From Linepithema humile (taxonomy: Eukaryota > Arthropoda > Insecta > Hymenoptera > Formicidae), in assembly GCF_040581485.1 (NCBI RefSeq), contig NC_090130.1, positions 4,154,001 through 4,218,000 on the forward strand: DNA of 64,000 bases. Direction: 5' to 3'. The notes under the pieces are model-generated. The model saw only the letters and a list, made by a program, of their open reading frames with translations, was not told the DNA's origin and did no database searches. Below, piece by piece: positions 61,740 to 64,000 of the stretch (position 1 is the first letter of the stretch; each line of letters opens with the position of its first letter). The translations under genes were made by a program, and so were the position numbers.

Positions 61740-64000
61740 ATGCCGCGGTGCTACATGGTAAAGAAGGCTCTGTGCAACAAGTACATAACCAGCGTTGCCA
61801 GAGGATTCGAAAGCTGGGGTCGCGGAAGGAGCACGCCGTCGCCGACCACCATACCGCTGCCCGTCTCGCCCGTCGAAGGGTGCGTCGCACCCCCTGTTGC
61901 ACAAGGTACGCCGCATCCCGCGTATTTTGCCGGGAGTTTAGCGATCGTTATTGCAACTCGGGTGCGATAATTATTTTTGCGAGCGATCGATTCACGAGTC
62001 GGAGGGAGGGTTGTTTTGTCTCGAAACTCCCCACGACAGACAAGACACGAGAGATTAAAATTACACGTTACGTAAACAATATGGGGAAAATATATAAATA
62101 TGGTGAATATATTTTTTGATACCAGGATAATCTTGGAGCTATTAAAAAAATGCGAGAGACTTTTTTTTTCCTTCTATTCTTTGCTTCGGCAGCTTTAACG
62201 TGATTCCGCGAAATTCACTTTAGCGCCCGATATGCGTTTGTATCGAATTATCAAGTAATAATGGCATATGCCGTTGCGCACCGCGTAATTCCCGACAATG
62301 CGTTGCCTGGTCGCAACAAAACGACCTTAATTGTCGGAATTCTCCGTGGCGTTACTACTTGTACGGCGCATCCGCCTCTCGTGTGAACGGCGAAAATGGC
62401 ATGCGAAACTTGCCGAGACGGTAAATGCAGTTACAAAGGCAGTACTCAGAATCATCGTAATGGCGATGCGCGTTTACAGCACATCGTCGACACGAAGAGG
62501 TGAAAATTCTGCACGCTTGTGCTACAAGTAATTTGAAATTGGCTGAAAATGATTGCGTCTCTGTCCAAAAGGTACACCTACAAAAGTGCGAGTTAAACGC
62601 CTGACAATTAATGAGATTTTTATTGAAACTTCAAAATTAAAAATATTTGGATACATAGTGTAATTAAGAAAATTAATTTATTTCCATATTCATAAAGATA
62701 ACATTGAGATTAAGACATCGAGAAAATTATCAAGTATTATTAAGTATGCTAATCTGAAGACGGATAATTATGAAATCATATATTATATTGAATAAAAATT
62801 AGGGCTTTTTTTCGTCATTATTTTTCTTTAACATGATTAATTTGAAAGTTCTTCGCAATTTTAAAGAAATGACGGAATCAAAGATGAAATCTTAATTTTC
62901 ATTCAATCATTTCTCAACTATACAAATCTGAAATCAACATACTCGCAACGACGCATGCTATCAACACAAAAATATGTAATCAGTATTCACGACAACATAT
63001 TAATTTTGCAGTTTTACATTTACATAGTAATACATCCTGGTAAATATTTTTTTTACGATCAGAATATGCCTCTCGCGATCGTGCGACTCGTGACGAAAAA
63101 GTTGCACATATCCGAAGTGGGTAAAAAACTTACGCGGCACAAACAGAAATAATTTTATACGACGCGAAAAGACAGGACACCTGCATTTGCATAATAATTC
63201 ATAACCGTCGATGCAGCCGCGAGAAGTGACACTCCTCGCGCGTGATAAAAATTCATTTTGTCGATGCACGCGCGACGTACGAAAACAACGACGCAGAAAT
63301 ATTAAAACGGGATCGCGATCCGTCCGCATGAAGAAGACTGTCGCTCTTAAAACGAAACGTGCACTTTCATAACCGAGTTATCGTGAAATTTTATATCCGC
63401 TTACTCCGGGAGACCTCCTTGGTACTCCCATCCCCTTTGACCTCGTTTCTAACATATTTGCCGTCATAATCCCGCTACCCCCACCCCCGCAATCCGTACT
63501 GTGCATCATCCCATCCCCCTCCTGCGCCTACCGCTGCACTTCCTCCTGCCATCATCAAGGTTCGACACTCTTTGCTATCGCGCCGGTAACGAGAATCGGA
63601 TACTCTTCTCGGCATTCCCATTTAAAGTCCCGCGCGGCGTCGTTAAATCTTCGATTAAAAAGTCAAATGAAAGCGAAGGAACGAGATTACACGCTGCTCC
63701 ATCCCCCCCCCCCCCGCGATTCCGTCGCGGCGGCACACGGTTTTCATAATAACACGAGCTGCTTTGAATCGGCTAACTTATTTTATTCTTACCTAATGGC
63801 GCGGTAATCAATAGTATCACGAAACGGCGAGTGAAACTTAATCTTTATAATTCCAGAATGTCTCAACACGCAACCGAGGGACTCGACGGCCGTCACGGCT
63901 CCCGCTGCGCCCGACGCGGAGCCCCCGAAGGGGCAATCGGGCGATGCGAGTGTCGCGACGACCGCAACAACGACGGCGTCAACGTCATCGTCGATATCAT
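61740..64000 (+). CDS. Second SNAG-domain gene, probable scratch/Snail-family paralogue (partial)
   Basis: Two plus-strand exons are visible: 61740-61905 (ATG CCG CGG; GTACGC donor after CAAG) and 63857 to beyond the window end (acceptor TTCCAG). The phases match, so the reading frame continues through the junction. The first exon encodes MPRCYMVKKALCNKY at the very N-terminus. This is a SNAG repressor motif sharing MPRC-x-M-x-KK with the neighbouring scratch protein. After it come a Thr/Pro-rich linker and, in the second exon, a Pro/Ala/Thr/Ser-rich segment ending at the window edge. At least 103 residues are present. The zinc fingers expected of such a protein would lie to the right. Known role of SNAG proteins: recruitment of LSD1-type corepressors. 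The start is fixed by the need for SNAG to be N-terminal and has a good CAAG-ATG context. It could be a different SNAG zinc-finger family. Confidence 0.75.
61906..63856 (+). other. First intron of the second SNAG gene
   Basis: A 1951-base intron, CpG-rich at the left, AT-rich from about 62.1 to 63.1 kb, then CpG-rich again, with C-rich stretches at 63.48-63.53 and 63.7 kb. No nested gene is supported. Confidence 0.7.

Noticed and set aside
1..64000. tRNA genes, rRNA, CRISPR arrays or viral insertions
   Set aside because: No tRNA-like B-box with a foldable cloverleaf, no rRNA-like sequence, no regularly spaced repeat array and no viral protein signature was seen. A covariance-model search would be needed to exclude small RNAs.

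Overview
This is nuclear DNA of an animal, almost certainly an insect. The genes are split by GT-AG introns of about 100 bases to several kb. AT-rich intergenic DNA alternates with CpG-rich, simple-repeat-rich islands around developmental genes, and the proteins read as insect-type. The strong base-composition swings and abundant CpG suggest Hymenoptera (an ant or relative). That is an inference from general character, not from a diagnostic marker.

Left end (1-10.3 kb): two housekeeping-type genes, both on the minus strand. A three-exon gene (1372-2009) encodes the 95-residue signal peptidase complex subunit SPCS1. A 13-exon gene (3960-10329) encodes a complete SLC26 anion transporter of 679 residues, closest in character to prestin/SLC26A5-A6. 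All reading phases close, so both models were rebuilt exon by exon with consistent splice sites. A weak candidate first coding exon on the plus strand (2953-3009) lies between them.

Middle (10.3-36.4 kb): about 26 kb with no coding gene that I can support. It contains a 569-bp element with long inverted arms (12408-12976), a 380-bp MITE flanked by TA (27359-27738), a degenerate tandem array near 29.7-29.9 kb, a G-rich tract, and many CT, TG and AAT microsatellites. Part may be 3' UTR or regulatory DNA of the neighbouring scratch gene.

Right half (36.4-64 kb): two SNAG/zinc-finger transcription factor genes point away from each other. On the minus strand (36433-44424) is a complete three-exon scratch orthologue (569 residues, SNAG start, five zinc fingers). 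On the plus strand (from 61740, running off the window) is a second gene whose first exon also encodes a SNAG start with the same MPRC opening. It looks like a scratch/Snail-family paralogue, but its zinc fingers lie outside the window. The 17.3 kb between the two start codons is rich in CpG and in GA/CT, GTC and G-run repeats, with no convincing coding sequence, and probably holds both promoters and shared neural regulatory DNA.

SPCS1 acts in secretory-protein processing in the ER, the SLC26 protein moves anions across membranes, and the scratch genes are neuronal transcriptional repressors. The two halves of the window look functionally unrelated.
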